64,000 nt of DNA from Flavobacteriaceae bacterium PS02338 (GTDB lineage: Bacteria; Bacteroidota; Bacteroidia; Sphingobacteriales; Sphingobacteriaceae): NCBI GenBank assembly GCA_029959615.1, contig JASCOD010000002.1, positions 744,001-808,000 of the forward strand. The letters are read 5' to 3'. The number at the start of each line of letters is the position of its first letter. Positions within the stretch are counted from its first letter, which is position 1. A program made the translations under genes and the position numbers. Of this stretch, positions 7,933 to 17,235 are shown in pieces. The notes beneath the pieces were generated by a model that did no database searches, was not told the DNA's origin, and saw only the letters and a list, made by a program, of their open reading frames with translations.

Positions 7933-9318
7933 TTATTGTGCATAGAACGGTATCACTGCGCTGGCAACTTTGTTGTGATTATCTTTAACATAAACGTATA
8001 ACCTATACGCCCCCGCAGTAGCTGGCACTTTAAAAGAAACCGTAGCATTGCCATTTGTTGTAATCAGGCCTGTTAACCCAGGATGTGGCGCACCGCCAGG
8101 ACCGGCTACACCTTCTGGTACAATCCGCCATTCATACACCAATGGGTCACCATCAGGGTCTGAGGCCATGACCGCCGCTTGTCGGGTACTGCCCTTGGTC
8201 ACGTAAATGCCGTCGTCTGCATGTTGCGAACCGAGAGTCATGTTGTTCCTAGAGGTAATTTCCGGTGCTCGATTAGCTGGATACCAATCGGACCAAACGC
8301 GTTTCATGATATCTGCCGCACCGAAAGTTCTGCCATCCGTCGTATGGAAACCAAACCAGGTAAGTACCGCTCCATGTGCCTGATATCCCCATACAAAAGC
8401 GAAAGAGCCTAAACAACCATTGTTGAAATTAGCTTTGATATGTTGGTTATAGCTGCTCCTGTAAATCTCAGCCTTTTCGGTACTGGTCTGTTCTACCAAG
8501 GCGCCCCACGGTAAGATACGGGTAGGTTCCGGGTTCATTTGCCACGTGCCCCTAGGACCAAACTCTGTGATCATGTACGGCTTGGTCCAGCCGCCCTGCT
8601 GCAAATTAGTAGTCACCGCTGGCAAGTTAGGCGCATAAGTGTTTGAACAGATTAGGTCAAGCTGTGGTGCTCGGGTCTTGATCTCTGCAATTTTGGCTGG
8701 CAAGGTATTGGCCAACATGGTCGTTACCGGATGGTTTCCATCTTCCGTGTGGATCATCGCAGCAATATCGTTTATTGCATTCCATACTTTTAGGTTGCTG
8801 TAAGATGCATCTACTTCATTTCCTACGCCCCACATCAACAAAGCAGGGTGATCTTTATAGGCAAGTACCTGTGTTTTTAAGTTCAACAGTTGCTGGCTGA
8901 CCGCGGTCGTGTTATTATAGTCGAAATTGTCTGCTTCCCTGTTCACCCACAAGCCTAAACATACCGATATTCCGTTAGCATAGGCCTCGTCGAGGATGTC
9001 TTGAGTAAACTCATTCACACTGTAAGTTCTGATTGTATTGCCACTAAACGATTCTAATTCGGTAATATAGCTACTGATATTGGTATTTAGCGCCTTACTT
9101 GCGGCAACACCTTTCACGATGAAATTCTGCCCGTTACGTTTGAGCTTCCAAACGCCACTCTCTTTTACAATAGTTACTACCGATGGCGCACTACTCAATA
9201 AAGACACATTTTGCGTTGAACTGAATTTTTCTAAGACCTCCAATTCAGATAGAGCGCTTTCCTTTTGACAGGAAGCCAATGCAATCAGCATTAAAAAAGC
9301 TAATGATTTTCTCATCAC
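7933..9318 (-). CDS. Lipoprotein glycoside hydrolase, GH2/clan-A TIM barrel
   Basis: The 461-aa protein starts with a lipoprotein signal (LIALASC, Cys near residue 17), so it should be anchored in the outer or inner membrane. A TIM-barrel region (about residues 60-340) resembles the catalytic part of GH2/clan A: GVGNEVD near residue 165 supplies the likely acid/base Glu, and ITEFGPRG near residue 250 the likely nucleophile Glu. The C-terminal 110 residues form an Ig/cadherin-like domain (DPDGDPLVYEW). It lacks the usual GH2 N-terminal sandwich domains. It is the last gene of the leftward PUL run, 66 bp after the FAD oxidoreductase gene. The substrate cannot be read from the sequence. Confidence 0.82.
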   Translation of the reverse strand: MMRKSLAFLMLIALASCQKESALSELEVLEKFSSTQNVSLLSSAPSVVTIVKESGVWKLKRNGQNFIVKGVAASKALNTNISSYITELESFSGNTIRTYSVNEFTQDILDEAYANGISVCLGLWVNREADNFDYNNTTAVSQQLLNLKTQVLAYKDHPALLMWGVGNEVDASYSNLKVWNAINDIAAMIHTEDGNHPVTTMLANTLPAKIAEIKTRAPQLDLICSNTYAPNLPAVTTNLQQGGWTKPYMITEFGPRGTWQMNPEPTRILPWGALVEQTSTEKAEIYRSSYNQHIKANFNNGCLGSFAFVWGYQAHGAVLTWFGFHTTDGRTFGAADIMKRVWSDWYPANRAPEITSRNNMTLGSQHADDGIYVTKGSTRQAAVMASDPDGDPLVYEWRIVPEGVAGPGGAPHPGLTGLITTNGNATVSFKVPATAGAYRLYVYVKDNHNKVASAVIPFYAQ

Positions 9319-9384
9319 ACATACATTTTAGTTTATAATTGGTTGATTAATTAAAGGACATAAAGCCAACGGCTTTCCAAATGG

Positions 9385-11019
9385 TTACTGAGTCTTGATG
9401 ATTTGGTTTAACCCTTCGAGCTTAGCAGCCAAATCAGGATAGGAAATATCTTGAACTGCCGCATTCTGATCTATAGCCATTGCTGCAGCAACTGCCGCCG
9501 ATTGTCCGAGAACCATGTAAACAGGTTCCATTCTAATTGAGCTATATGCAACATGAGAAGACGATAAACAGATGGGCACCAATAAATTCGTTACTTCGTT
9601 CTTTCTAGGCGTGATGGCATAGTAACTGATGGGATATGGCGTTGTTGGTTTGAAGATAGTACCTTCGTAACGCAACTTGCCTTCGCCATCAATCACCTTT
9701 GAGACATAGTGGCAATCTAAAGCGTAAGAACCTAGGCCGATACCATTCTCTGCGACTTCTCTACCCTCTTTGACAACATTTTTTTCGGTCATGATATACT
9801 CGCCCTGCATCCTTCTTGCCTCCCTTACATAGATTTGGTTGGGAAAATTTTGTGTATCAACGAATTCATCTTTGGGCAAGCCCCAGTCACTCATTTCTTT
9901 CCTGATATGTTCTGGTACCCGCGGGTCGTTTGCTAAAAACCAAAGCATTCCCAAAGCGTAGTCCTTGTGCTGCTGCTCCATTTGCCTGCGTTGCATATAA
10001 TTCGCCTCCGCATAATCATAGCTTGCGCCAAAGAAATCCAAGTGGTTAGTATCTGTTTTACGGTTCGGCATAGGCGTCAGCGTAATGATTTTCTGGAGTT
10101 CCATGCTTGGATTTAGCTTGATTTGTCTTAACAACACCTCGTACCAAAGGACATTATAGTTTGCAGGTTTTTCAATCTTGATTCTATTTGCCGGATCATC
10201 CGTCAAAGTCATGCGATACGTGTAGGCTTGCACTTTTTTATCCGTTTCGCCCTGATTTTTAGTGGCTTTTTTATCGATGTAGGGTAACAAGCCAGATTTT
10301 TTATCGCCTTCGATAATGTAAGGATCGATTTGGCTCAAATCAGCGCCTTTTTCATAGTTGATACGATAGCCATTCAAGGTTTCCCCATACTGTTCGTTCG
10401 CTTCCCGACCAACGGTATAGGATACACCAGATTTCGCCATTAGGTCCCCTTCGTAGGTCGCATCAACGAAAATTTTCGCCTGAATAACCTTACCACTTTC
10501 CAACTGGATACTAGCAATCTGTTTGTCCTCTTTATTTACACCACCCTTCAGTTTAAGACGCTCGTTGAATAAAACTTCTACATTAGCTTCCTTCAACATA
10601 TCAATCATGATCTTCTCGGCTACTTTGGATTCATATACCCACTGCATTTTCCTTTCCTCGTTTCTGCCTTTATAGGTCCTTTTCAAGGATTTTACGAAAA
10701 ACTCGTCTCGGTTTTGGTTTACCCAAACCTGTGGTTGCAGGTAATAACTATATAAACGTTGGTAAAATTCCCTAGTTAGACCGCCCACCACTTCATTTTT
10801 GTTCATATCAGTAGCAGTTAGTCCAGACGTTACCAGTCCGCCTACGTGCGTATTTTTAGAGAGCAGCACCACTCTTTTACCCAACCTGCCACTTTGTATA
10901 GCCGTAATTACACCAGAAGCAGATTCTCCGTAAACACAGATATCGTAGGTACTTGGCTGTTTTGAGGCGTAGGTTGCGAGTGATGAAAGCGATAGCAGCA
11001 TCAAAATAATCTTTTTCAT
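9385..11019 (-). CDS. Secreted FAD-dependent oxidoreductase (FAD_oxidored family), copy 1
   Basis: This 544-aa protein has a signal peptide (cut near ATYAS, residue 18) and a Rossmann FAD-binding start, YDICVYGESASGVITAIQSGRLGKRVVLL. VGGLVTSGLTATDMN follows and is typical of the FAD_oxidored (PF12831) group, often loosely called xanthan lyase-like. A C-terminal SSHVAYSSIRMEPVYMVLGQSAA completes the cofactor fold. It is one of three close paralogues in this PUL (others at 15475 and 30841) and the most divergent. The signal indicates periplasmic or outer-membrane location, unusual for a flavoprotein. The reaction is unknown; oxidation of a sugar or uronate is inferred from context. A weak copy of the PUL operator lies 67 bp upstream. 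Confidence 0.9.
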   Translation of the reverse strand: MKKIILMLLSLSSLATYASKQPSTYDICVYGESASGVITAIQSGRLGKRVVLLSKNTHVGGLVTSGLTATDMNKNEVVGGLTREFYQRLYSYYLQPQVWVNQNRDEFFVKSLKRTYKGRNEERKMQWVYESKVAEKIMIDMLKEANVEVLFNERLKLKGGVNKEDKQIASIQLESGKVIQAKIFVDATYEGDLMAKSGVSYTVGREANEQYGETLNGYRINYEKGADLSQIDPYIIEGDKKSGLLPYIDKKATKNQGETDKKVQAYTYRMTLTDDPANRIKIEKPANYNVLWYEVLLRQIKLNPSMELQKIITLTPMPNRKTDTNHLDFFGASYDYAEANYMQRRQMEQQHKDYALGMLWFLANDPRVPEHIRKEMSDWGLPKDEFVDTQNFPNQIYVREARRMQGEYIMTEKNVVKEGREVAENGIGLGSYALDCHYVSKVIDGEGKLRYEGTIFKPTTPYPISYYAITPRKNEVTNLLVPICLSSSHVAYSSIRMEPVYMVLGQSAAVAAAMAIDQNAAVQDISYPDLAAKLEGLNQIIKTQ

Positions 11020-11085
11020 ATTTATCTAATTTTGGTTCTAATCTGTATCAGGAAAGATTATTAATCCCATAGCTTCATACTTATT

Positions 11086-11115
11086 TTGCAGTAGCTATTG
11101 AAGCTTGGGCAGTAA
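11086..11115 (-). promoter_or_regulatory. Degenerate PUL operator (fifth site)
   Basis: On the + strand, TTGCAGTAG (11086-11094) and GGGCAGTAA (11107-11115) are 21 bp apart, and each matches the consensus GTGCACTAT at six of nine positions. No clean TAnnTTTG lies at the expected spacing. It is upstream of the FAD oxidoreductase starting at 11019. Confidence 0.35.
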
Positions 11116-11139
11116 CTATCAAATCCTTAATGTCTATTT

Positions 11140-12981
11140 TTATCTTTCTACTAGTTCTTTCACCTCATCGCCATAATAGTCAATATGCCTCGCTTCCATC
11201 TTCAATAGCTTGCTCCATCTCTTAAATGTGTTGATGAATACGATGAACATCAATACCATCGCAAAGACAGCCAGCCCGGCTAGGAGGTACTGTTTTTTTG
11301 GCAAATAGATATTGGACACCTGCTCGTATCCGGCCCAAAAAGTGATAATGGCCATAAAAACACCGGGAATTGCAGCACACAATGCATACTTTCCTCGATT
11401 CATCCTTATCAGCATCGTGGTACAAACAATTAGCCCACATGCCGCCAACAACTGGTTGCTGATGCCAAATAAGGGCCAAATGCTACTCACATTTCCGGTA
11501 TAAACGAGATAGCCCCAAGAAAAAGTAAAAATGGCGCTACTGATCAGGATTCCCGGCATCCAATTCTTATCATTGAACTTCGGAATTACGCCGCCAATCA
11601 TCTCCTGTAGAAAGAAGCGGCCGACCCTAGTACCAGCATCGATAGCGGTGAGGATAAATACCGCTTCAAACATGATCGCGAAATTGTACCAATAGGCCAT
11701 CACATCGTCCATGAATGGAATCTTGTTAAAGATATGCGCCATACCCACAGCTAGAGATACTGCACCACCCGTTCTTCCCTGTAGGTCTACGCCAATTTTT
11801 TCACTGAAATGGGCAAGGTCAACGGCATGTAGGTTAGGATTTTGGGCAAGAAAGGAATCATACATCTCTTTCGGAGTATTGATGGCAAAATAGTCGCCGG
11901 GCACTAACGTACAGGCCGCAATCAGTGCCATCAGGGCTACAAAGCCCTCCACCAACATTGCACCATAGCCTACAAAAAGAATTTCTTTTTCGTTATTCAG
12001 CATCTTTGGCGTGGTGCCAGTAGCGATTACTGCATGAAAACCAGAAATTGCACCACAGGCAATAACAATAAAAATAAACGGCAAAACCGGACCTCCAATT
12101 ACCGGACCTCCACCGTGGACAAACGAAGTAATGGCCGGCATTTGCAACGTTGGATGAACAAAGATTACACCTACAGCTAACATTAATATGGTTCCAATTT
12201 TTAGATAGGTGGACAAATAATCTCTAGGCACCAAAAGCAGCCAAACGGGCAAAACTGAAGCTAAAAACCCATATACGGTAATAGATATAGAAATGGTCTT
12301 GACGTTCCAATGAAAAAAATCACTGATCTCTTTGACCTGCATGAGGCTATGTCCACCTACGATACTGGCAACTAGCAGTATACCGCCAATAATACTGGCA
12401 ATGGTGACACTATTTTTCCTGTAACGCATGATCAGTCCCATCAGCACTGCTATGGGCATGGTGGCAATAACGGTAAACAACGACCAAGAGGCTTCGTGCA
12501 TGGCGCTGATGCAGGCCAGAGAAAGACCCGCAAGAGTCAATATCAAAATAAAAAGAATCGCAAAGCCGGCTATTGTACCTGTTCCCTTACCTATCTCTTT
12601 ACTGGCTATGGTGGCTAAACTTTGTCCTTTGTGCCGCACCGAAGCAAAAAGTACTATCATATCATGTACGCCACCGCCCAACACGCAGCCGATCAGGATC
12701 CACAACGTACCGGGCAGATAGCCGAACTGGGCTGCTAAAACTGGGCCAACTAGTGGTCCGGCCGCAGCGATTGCCGCAAAGTGGTGTCCGAAGAGCACAT
12801 TCGTATTAGTGGCTACATAATCCTTACCATCTGCAAATTCTATTGAAGGCGCAACATTGTTGGCATTCAATTTCAAAACTTTATTGGCGATAAAGATGCC
12901 GTATACACGATAAGCGATGGCAAATATTAAAAGTGATGCAAAAACTAGAGTAAGGGCATTAACGCCGTTCAAAAATTCCAT
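11140..12981 (-). CDS. cstA: Carbon starvation protein CstA family transporter
   Basis: This 613-aa protein has some 16-18 hydrophobic helices. It shows the CstA family pattern: VATNTNVLFGHHFAAIAAAGPLVGPVLAAQFGYLPG in the first 100 residues, then SGFHAVIATGTTPKM near residue 315. CstA proteins import peptides or pyruvate across the inner membrane and are induced when carbon is scarce. Here the gene closes a PUL operon behind a ROK kinase, esterase and FAD oxidoreductase. The PUL has no obvious sugar permease, so CstA may import a breakdown product such as an organic acid; that is inference. Family assignment is secure. Confidence 0.93.
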   Translation of the reverse strand: MEFLNGVNALTLVFASLLIFAIAYRVYGIFIANKVLKLNANNVAPSIEFADGKDYVATNTNVLFGHHFAAIAAAGPLVGPVLAAQFGYLPGTLWILIGCVLGGGVHDMIVLFASVRHKGQSLATIASKEIGKGTGTIAGFAILFILILTLAGLSLACISAMHEASWSLFTVIATMPIAVLMGLIMRYRKNSVTIASIIGGILLVASIVGGHSLMQVKEISDFFHWNVKTISISITVYGFLASVLPVWLLLVPRDYLSTYLKIGTILMLAVGVIFVHPTLQMPAITSFVHGGGPVIGGPVLPFIFIVIACGAISGFHAVIATGTTPKMLNNEKEILFVGYGAMLVEGFVALMALIAACTLVPGDYFAINTPKEMYDSFLAQNPNLHAVDLAHFSEKIGVDLQGRTGGAVSLAVGMAHIFNKIPFMDDVMAYWYNFAIMFEAVFILTAIDAGTRVGRFFLQEMIGGVIPKFNDKNWMPGILISSAIFTFSWGYLVYTGNVSSIWPLFGISNQLLAACGLIVCTTMLIRMNRGKYALCAAIPGVFMAIITFWAGYEQVSNIYLPKKQYLLAGLAVFAMVLMFIVFINTFKRWSKLLKMEARHIDYYGDEVKELVER

Positions 12982-13057
12982 TGTAGTTAAATAGTTAAGT
13001 CTATGTTTTTATAAGCAGACATGAAATGGTAAAAGATAATTTTACTTATATACTCAG

Positions 13058-13906
13058 CTACAGTCCAAAGCTGCTCGCAGATCCGAACAAAGCAGAGTCT
13101 TCTCCCAACGCAACTATCTGTACCGGAACCGTAAGTTCGTCCAAATAGGTGAGAAAATATTGTGACGCTTTTGCAATATTGCCACCAATAATGATTTTTG
13201 AAGGTGAAAATTTTATGATCTGCGCCTCTAAGAAACATTTCAAGTTTTTACCAAATTCAGAGAAAACCTCCGTAACTATTTCCTTTTCAGCTGTTTCACA
13301 AATAGACTTTACATCTTTTGCCTTAATTCCTGTCCATTCGAAATACCTTCCCAAAAACCAACGAGTTGATAGATAATCTTCTGCGATACCGTCCTTGAAT
13401 GGGCTGCACCACAGTCCAGCATCTGTAACCTCGTGCTTAATACTGATCACCGATCCCAGGCCTGTACCTAAAGTAATCCCTAAAAGATTTTCGTCCGCTT
13501 CTCCATCGAAGAAAATTTCACCTTTTAGGAAACAGGCGGCATCATTCTCCAACAAAATATCATCAGCTGAAAAAAGTAGCACTTTAGCAAGCCTCTCCTT
13601 TACATTTACTTCATAAAAGTTGGCATACTTGCCTTGGTTTTTAATATAGCAAATTCCTTTTTGATAGTCGAAAGGTCCTGGCATTGCTAAACCTATCTTT
13701 GATATTTGGCAACCTGACAAACCTATGGATTGCTTGATGATAGTTGCCCAGCTTCCGATCACTTCTTCAACAGGTGCATTGGTATCTAGATGACCACGTA
13801 CACGCGTTCCCTCAACGAGCCTCCTATTTTTAAGGTCGACTATAGCAGTCGTAATATGGGTTCCACCAATATCGGCTCCCAAAACTAACCATGGATTATT
13901 TTCCAT
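13058..13906 (-). CDS. ROK-family sugar kinase
   Basis: The 282-aa cytoplasmic protein begins with the phosphate-binding loop VLGADIGGTHITTAIVDL. The catalytic Asp lies in ENDAACFLKGE near residue 122, and GITLGTGLGSV near residue 145 completes the ATPase core. ROK kinases phosphorylate glucose, N-acetylmannosamine, N-acetylglucosamine or related sugars. The usual zinc motif with several Cys is missing: the equivalent region reads GLWCSPFKDGIAEDYLS, so zinc is probably not bound. It lies 62 bp after the SGNH esterase and 76 bp before cstA, consistent with phosphorylation of a PUL-derived monosaccharide. ROK repressors carry an HTH, which is absent here. Confidence 0.87.
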   Translation of the reverse strand: MENNPWLVLGADIGGTHITTAIVDLKNRRLVEGTRVRGHLDTNAPVEEVIGSWATIIKQSIGLSGCQISKIGLAMPGPFDYQKGICYIKNQGKYANFYEVNVKERLAKVLLFSADDILLENDAACFLKGEIFFDGEADENLLGITLGTGLGSVISIKHEVTDAGLWCSPFKDGIAEDYLSTRWFLGRYFEWTGIKAKDVKSICETAEKEIVTEVFSEFGKNLKCFLEAQIIKFSPSKIIIGGNIAKASQYFLTYLDELTVPVQIVALGEDSALFGSASSFGL

Positions 13907-13968
13907 TCTTATTTTATCTATGATTTTTCTAGATCCTTTATAACGTAAACTTTTTGCGGATTATCGAT

Positions 13969-15468
13969 TCATTCTAAGGGAAGCATTTTAGCGTCTTTCC
14001 AATCATCTGTTCGAAACGGATATGCTGGTAGTCCTTCTTTGTTTTGAAGGTTGGTAAAAGGATAATTTGTGAAGGCGTACCTTACCGCAACGGGCTGCAT
14101 AACTTTGGAGCAATGTAATACAATCTGGTTGCCTTTAATTTCTGCTTTTGCTGGATAGAACTTTTGATCTGCTCCCGCCAAAAAGAAATGTAATGGTTCG
14201 CTTCCACTATTAAGGGTTAGACCAGAACCTAAACTTTCTCGCAGATAGCTGATGGTCACTTTATCTTTGTCAACTGCCATGGCTTCAAATTTTGGCCCCT
14301 CAAACACTAACTTTTTTCGATAGGTATCATGTAGCGCAATTTTACCCAGCCTTTCGCCAATTTCTCGTTTCCTGCTTGGATGAATAATTGTAGTGTCACC
14401 AACATCAATCGCTACCGCCATACCTGTATTTTTGATACTCAATAAGCGCTGCTGTTCTTCCCTGAAAAGTGCATAACCATATTCGTAACGATCATGTTTC
14501 TTCCAATTGTAGGCAGGCATCTGGACAAAATAAAATGGCAGATCTCCTTGTGTGAACAGGCTGCGCCAATTGTTGATCATAGCGCCGCTTAAAATTGGGT
14601 AAAGACCTCTCTTGCCAGCGTTAGACTCGCCCTGATACCAAATTATCCCTTTTATTGATAGGTGGAGTAGCGGATAGATCATGGCATTATATATCAACGT
14701 GGGTTGCCCTGTTACTCCTTTCTTTTCTCCCTTATCAAAAGGATCTAGATATTCCTTTTTAAGTACGGCATCTGCCGCTAAAGTTTCACGGCTGGTAAAT
14801 GCTTGTGCTGCGGCACCTCCATAACCAGATACGATTAAACCTATAGGGATATTGACATTTTTGAACAATTCACGTCCGAAGTAATAGGACACGGCACTAA
14901 AAGTCTCTACTGATGCTGGGTTGCATTCTTGCCAAATGCCCACTATTTTTTTTCCTGGTGTTGAACTACTATCTTTCTGTACCGTAAATAATCTTATCCC
15001 GGGAAAATTTGCAGCGGCAATTTCCTCCTTGTAATTGACCACCCCATTGTGCCAAGGCTTAAAGGGCTTCATGTACATGGTCATGTTAGATTGCCCGCTG
15101 CAGAGCCAAAGGTCGCCGATAAGCAGATCGTTTAAAAACATCTTTTGTTTACCCGAAGTGATATCGATGGTGTGCTTGCCGAAATCACCAGCTTTTGCCG
15201 AGGGTACATCAATTGATGCTTCCCAGGTGCCGTCTTTCTTTACAACGGCCACCACGGCTGCTGACCAATCTGCTTTTACAGCAACCTTGTTGCCAGTCAC
15301 ACCCGTCCCCCATAATTTGAACGGTTTGGCTTGCTGAATTACCATTTTACTTTGAAGGACATCAGCCAAAGTGAGTTCATCCTCCATCGCAAAAAGCGTA
15401 TGTACCGATATCCCTGCCAACAAGCAAAATACGGCAGTTGTTCTTAAGAAGAAGTTAAATATCTTCAT
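13969..15468 (-). CDS. Sialate O-acetylesterase-type SGNH carbohydrate esterase
   Basis: This 499-aa secreted enzyme has a signal peptide (residues 1-27, ending HTLFA). The SGNH/SASA motifs are present: LWLCSGQSNMTMYM near residue 127 holds the nucleophilic Ser, IIWYQGESNAG lies near residue 276, and HPSRKREIGERLG near residue 357 holds the catalytic His. An N-terminal beta domain (LADVLQSKMVIQQAKPFKLWG) is typical. Enzymes of this group remove O-acetyl groups from sialic acid or from plant and microbial polysaccharides. No sialidase or sialic acid catabolism gene is nearby, so deacetylation of a polysaccharide or oligosaccharide is more likely. It starts 6 bp after the FAD oxidoreductase stop, in one operon. 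Confidence 0.9.
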   Translation of the reverse strand: MKIFNFFLRTTAVFCLLAGISVHTLFAMEDELTLADVLQSKMVIQQAKPFKLWGTGVTGNKVAVKADWSAAVVAVVKKDGTWEASIDVPSAKAGDFGKHTIDITSGKQKMFLNDLLIGDLWLCSGQSNMTMYMKPFKPWHNGVVNYKEEIAAANFPGIRLFTVQKDSSSTPGKKIVGIWQECNPASVETFSAVSYYFGRELFKNVNIPIGLIVSGYGGAAAQAFTSRETLAADAVLKKEYLDPFDKGEKKGVTGQPTLIYNAMIYPLLHLSIKGIIWYQGESNAGKRGLYPILSGAMINNWRSLFTQGDLPFYFVQMPAYNWKKHDRYEYGYALFREEQQRLLSIKNTGMAVAIDVGDTTIIHPSRKREIGERLGKIALHDTYRKKLVFEGPKFEAMAVDKDKVTISYLRESLGSGLTLNSGSEPLHFFLAGADQKFYPAKAEIKGNQIVLHCSKVMQPVAVRYAFTNYPFTNLQNKEGLPAYPFRTDDWKDAKMLPLE

Positions 15469-15474
15469 TGTTCT

Positions 15475-17109
15475 TTAGTTTGATAAAATTTGGTTTTCTG
15501 CTAACAATCGTTGTTTCAACAATTGATAATCCAGTTTTTGCACTGTAGATTTCTGTTCAATTGCCAACGCTGCGGCCGCTCCCGCCGACTGCCCAAGCAC
15601 CATATATACAGGTTCCATGCGGATAGATCCATAGGCAGAGTGGGATGCCGACAAACAGACTGGTACCAGCAGGTTATTGCACTCTTTTTCTGAAGGAACG
15701 ATGGCACGGTAGCTCACCGCATAAGTTGAAGAGGGACTTACCCAAAAATTACCTTCCACCACCAATTTTCCAGATGCAGCGATGGCATGTGAAACCACAT
15801 GTGAATCTAACCAATAAGTACCTAAAGCCACCGCATCCTCTGCTTCAGTTTGGTGGAAGTAATTTTTCTCGGTCATTACATAATCGCTAACCATGCGACG
15901 TGCCTCACGCACATAGATCTGTTTTGGAAAGTTTTGGCTATCAGTAAACTCATCCTTCGCTAAACCATAAAGTTTCATTTCTTCACGAATATTTTCCGGC
16001 ACTCTAGGATCGTTTGCGAAGAACCATACCAATCCTAAGGTGTAACTTTTGTGCATCTTCGCCAATTTCTCGCGGGTATTGTAATCACCATCCGGCCAGT
16101 TATAGCAGGCTCCTATAAAATCTGCATGATTGGTGTCTGTCTTTCGGTTTGGCATTGGCGTTAATGACAACAAGTTATCCTTTAAATCCAAAGTTGGAAT
16201 TAACGCCAGTCGGCGGGCAATGTACTCATACCACAATGGATTATAATCTGCAGGCTTCTCTATCGGCAACTGGTTATTCTTATCTGATGTAAGCGTAAAG
16301 CGGTAGCAGTAAGCCTGGATTCGGTGGTCAGCATCGCCATCGGTCAAACCAAGATCTGCTTCGATAAAAGGGAGCAGACCAGAACCCGGATCTCCCTGTT
16401 TGATATAAGGATCTACAGATTTGCCATTTTTGCCCATTAACTTACCATATTTTACGCCATTGTGTTTTTCGTCATATTTAGAATTGGATTCTCTACCAAC
16501 TGTGTAGCTCACTCCGGCCTTTGCCATTAAATCTCCTTCATAGGAAGCGTCGATAAATATTTTTGCGGCATAACTACTTCCATCTAAAAGTTTGATGGAT
16601 GTGATTTGTTGCCCCTTGAGTTTTACACCTGACTTTAAATCCAGCCTTGCATTCTCAATTAAATCCACCATAGTTTCATTGAGCATGGCACGCAACAAAC
16701 GCTGCGCTACTTTTGGTTCAAAAACCCATTGCATTTTTTGAGCATCATCTTTGCCAGAGAACACTCTTTTTGTGATTTTTTCGAAATATTCAGTCCGAGT
16801 TTCATTTTTCCAAGCTGTGTCATTAAGATAGTAGGCATATACTTTCTTGTAAAAATCTCTAGCAATACCACCAATAGCGTTCTTTCTGTTGATATCTGTG
16901 GCGCCCAGACCAGAAACGGTAAGGCCTCCCACAACGCCATCTTGAGCGATGAGCAAAACGGAACGCTTCATTTTGGAAGCCTGTATGGCCGCTGTAACGC
17001 CCGCGGAGGAACCTCCGTATACAATAACATCATAGTTACGTGTCTTCTGGGCAAAAATTAAGGTAGATGAAATGAGCAGAATGCTAAGGAATACATAACG
17101 TCCAAACAT
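15475..17109 (-). CDS. Secreted FAD-dependent oxidoreductase (FAD_oxidored family), copy 2
   Basis: This 544-aa protein has a signal peptide (ending LIFAQ, residue 21) and the FAD-binding start YDVIVYGGSSAGVTAAIQASKMKRSVLLI (read in two parts). VGGLTVSGLGATDIN follows, and the C-terminal SAYGSIRMEPVYMVLGQSAG motif is present. It is much closer to copy 3 (30841) than to copy 1: both share NHADFIGA followed by WP.G, and TEKNY or TEHNY near residue 425. It is the first gene of an operon with an acetylesterase, ROK kinase and CstA. Its promoter carries the full PUL operator at 17171-17211 and a TAGTTTTG -7 element. Substrate unknown. Confidence 0.9.
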   Translation of the reverse strand: MFGRYVFLSILLISSTLIFAQKTRNYDVIVYGGSSAGVTAAIQASKMKRSVLLIAQDGVVGGLTVSGLGATDINRKNAIGGIARDFYKKVYAYYLNDTAWKNETRTEYFEKITKRVFSGKDDAQKMQWVFEPKVAQRLLRAMLNETMVDLIENARLDLKSGVKLKGQQITSIKLLDGSSYAAKIFIDASYEGDLMAKAGVSYTVGRESNSKYDEKHNGVKYGKLMGKNGKSVDPYIKQGDPGSGLLPFIEADLGLTDGDADHRIQAYCYRFTLTSDKNNQLPIEKPADYNPLWYEYIARRLALIPTLDLKDNLLSLTPMPNRKTDTNHADFIGACYNWPDGDYNTREKLAKMHKSYTLGLVWFFANDPRVPENIREEMKLYGLAKDEFTDSQNFPKQIYVREARRMVSDYVMTEKNYFHQTEAEDAVALGTYWLDSHVVSHAIAASGKLVVEGNFWVSPSSTYAVSYRAIVPSEKECNNLLVPVCLSASHSAYGSIRMEPVYMVLGQSAGAAAALAIEQKSTVQKLDYQLLKQRLLAENQILSN

Positions 17110-17141
17110 GTTCGATTGATTTAAATTGGTTATTACTGAAA

Positions 17142-17211
17142 CAAAACTATCATTTAGGGCGCCGCTACTTGTACACTATATTTACAACGTTATACATTAT
17201 CGGTGCACTTA
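17142..17211 (-). promoter_or_regulatory. PUL operator and promoter of the FAD/esterase/ROK/CstA operon
   Basis: Read in the gene direction, the order is TAAGTGCAC (17211-17203), ATAATGTAT (17200-17192), ATAGTGTAC (17179-17171), a 21-bp gap, then the -7 element TAGTTTTG (17149-17142). Box starts are 11 and 21 bp apart. The same layout occurs at 29513, 32521 and 36833. The start codon lies 33 bp after the -7 element. Confidence 0.7.
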
Positions 17212-17235
17212 GCGCTAAAATAAGGCAGAAATTAG

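Noticed and set aside
13969..15468. Sialic acid catabolic locus
   Set aside because: The esterases belong to a family named for sialate, but there is no sialidase, NanA lyase, epimerase or sialic acid transporter in the window.
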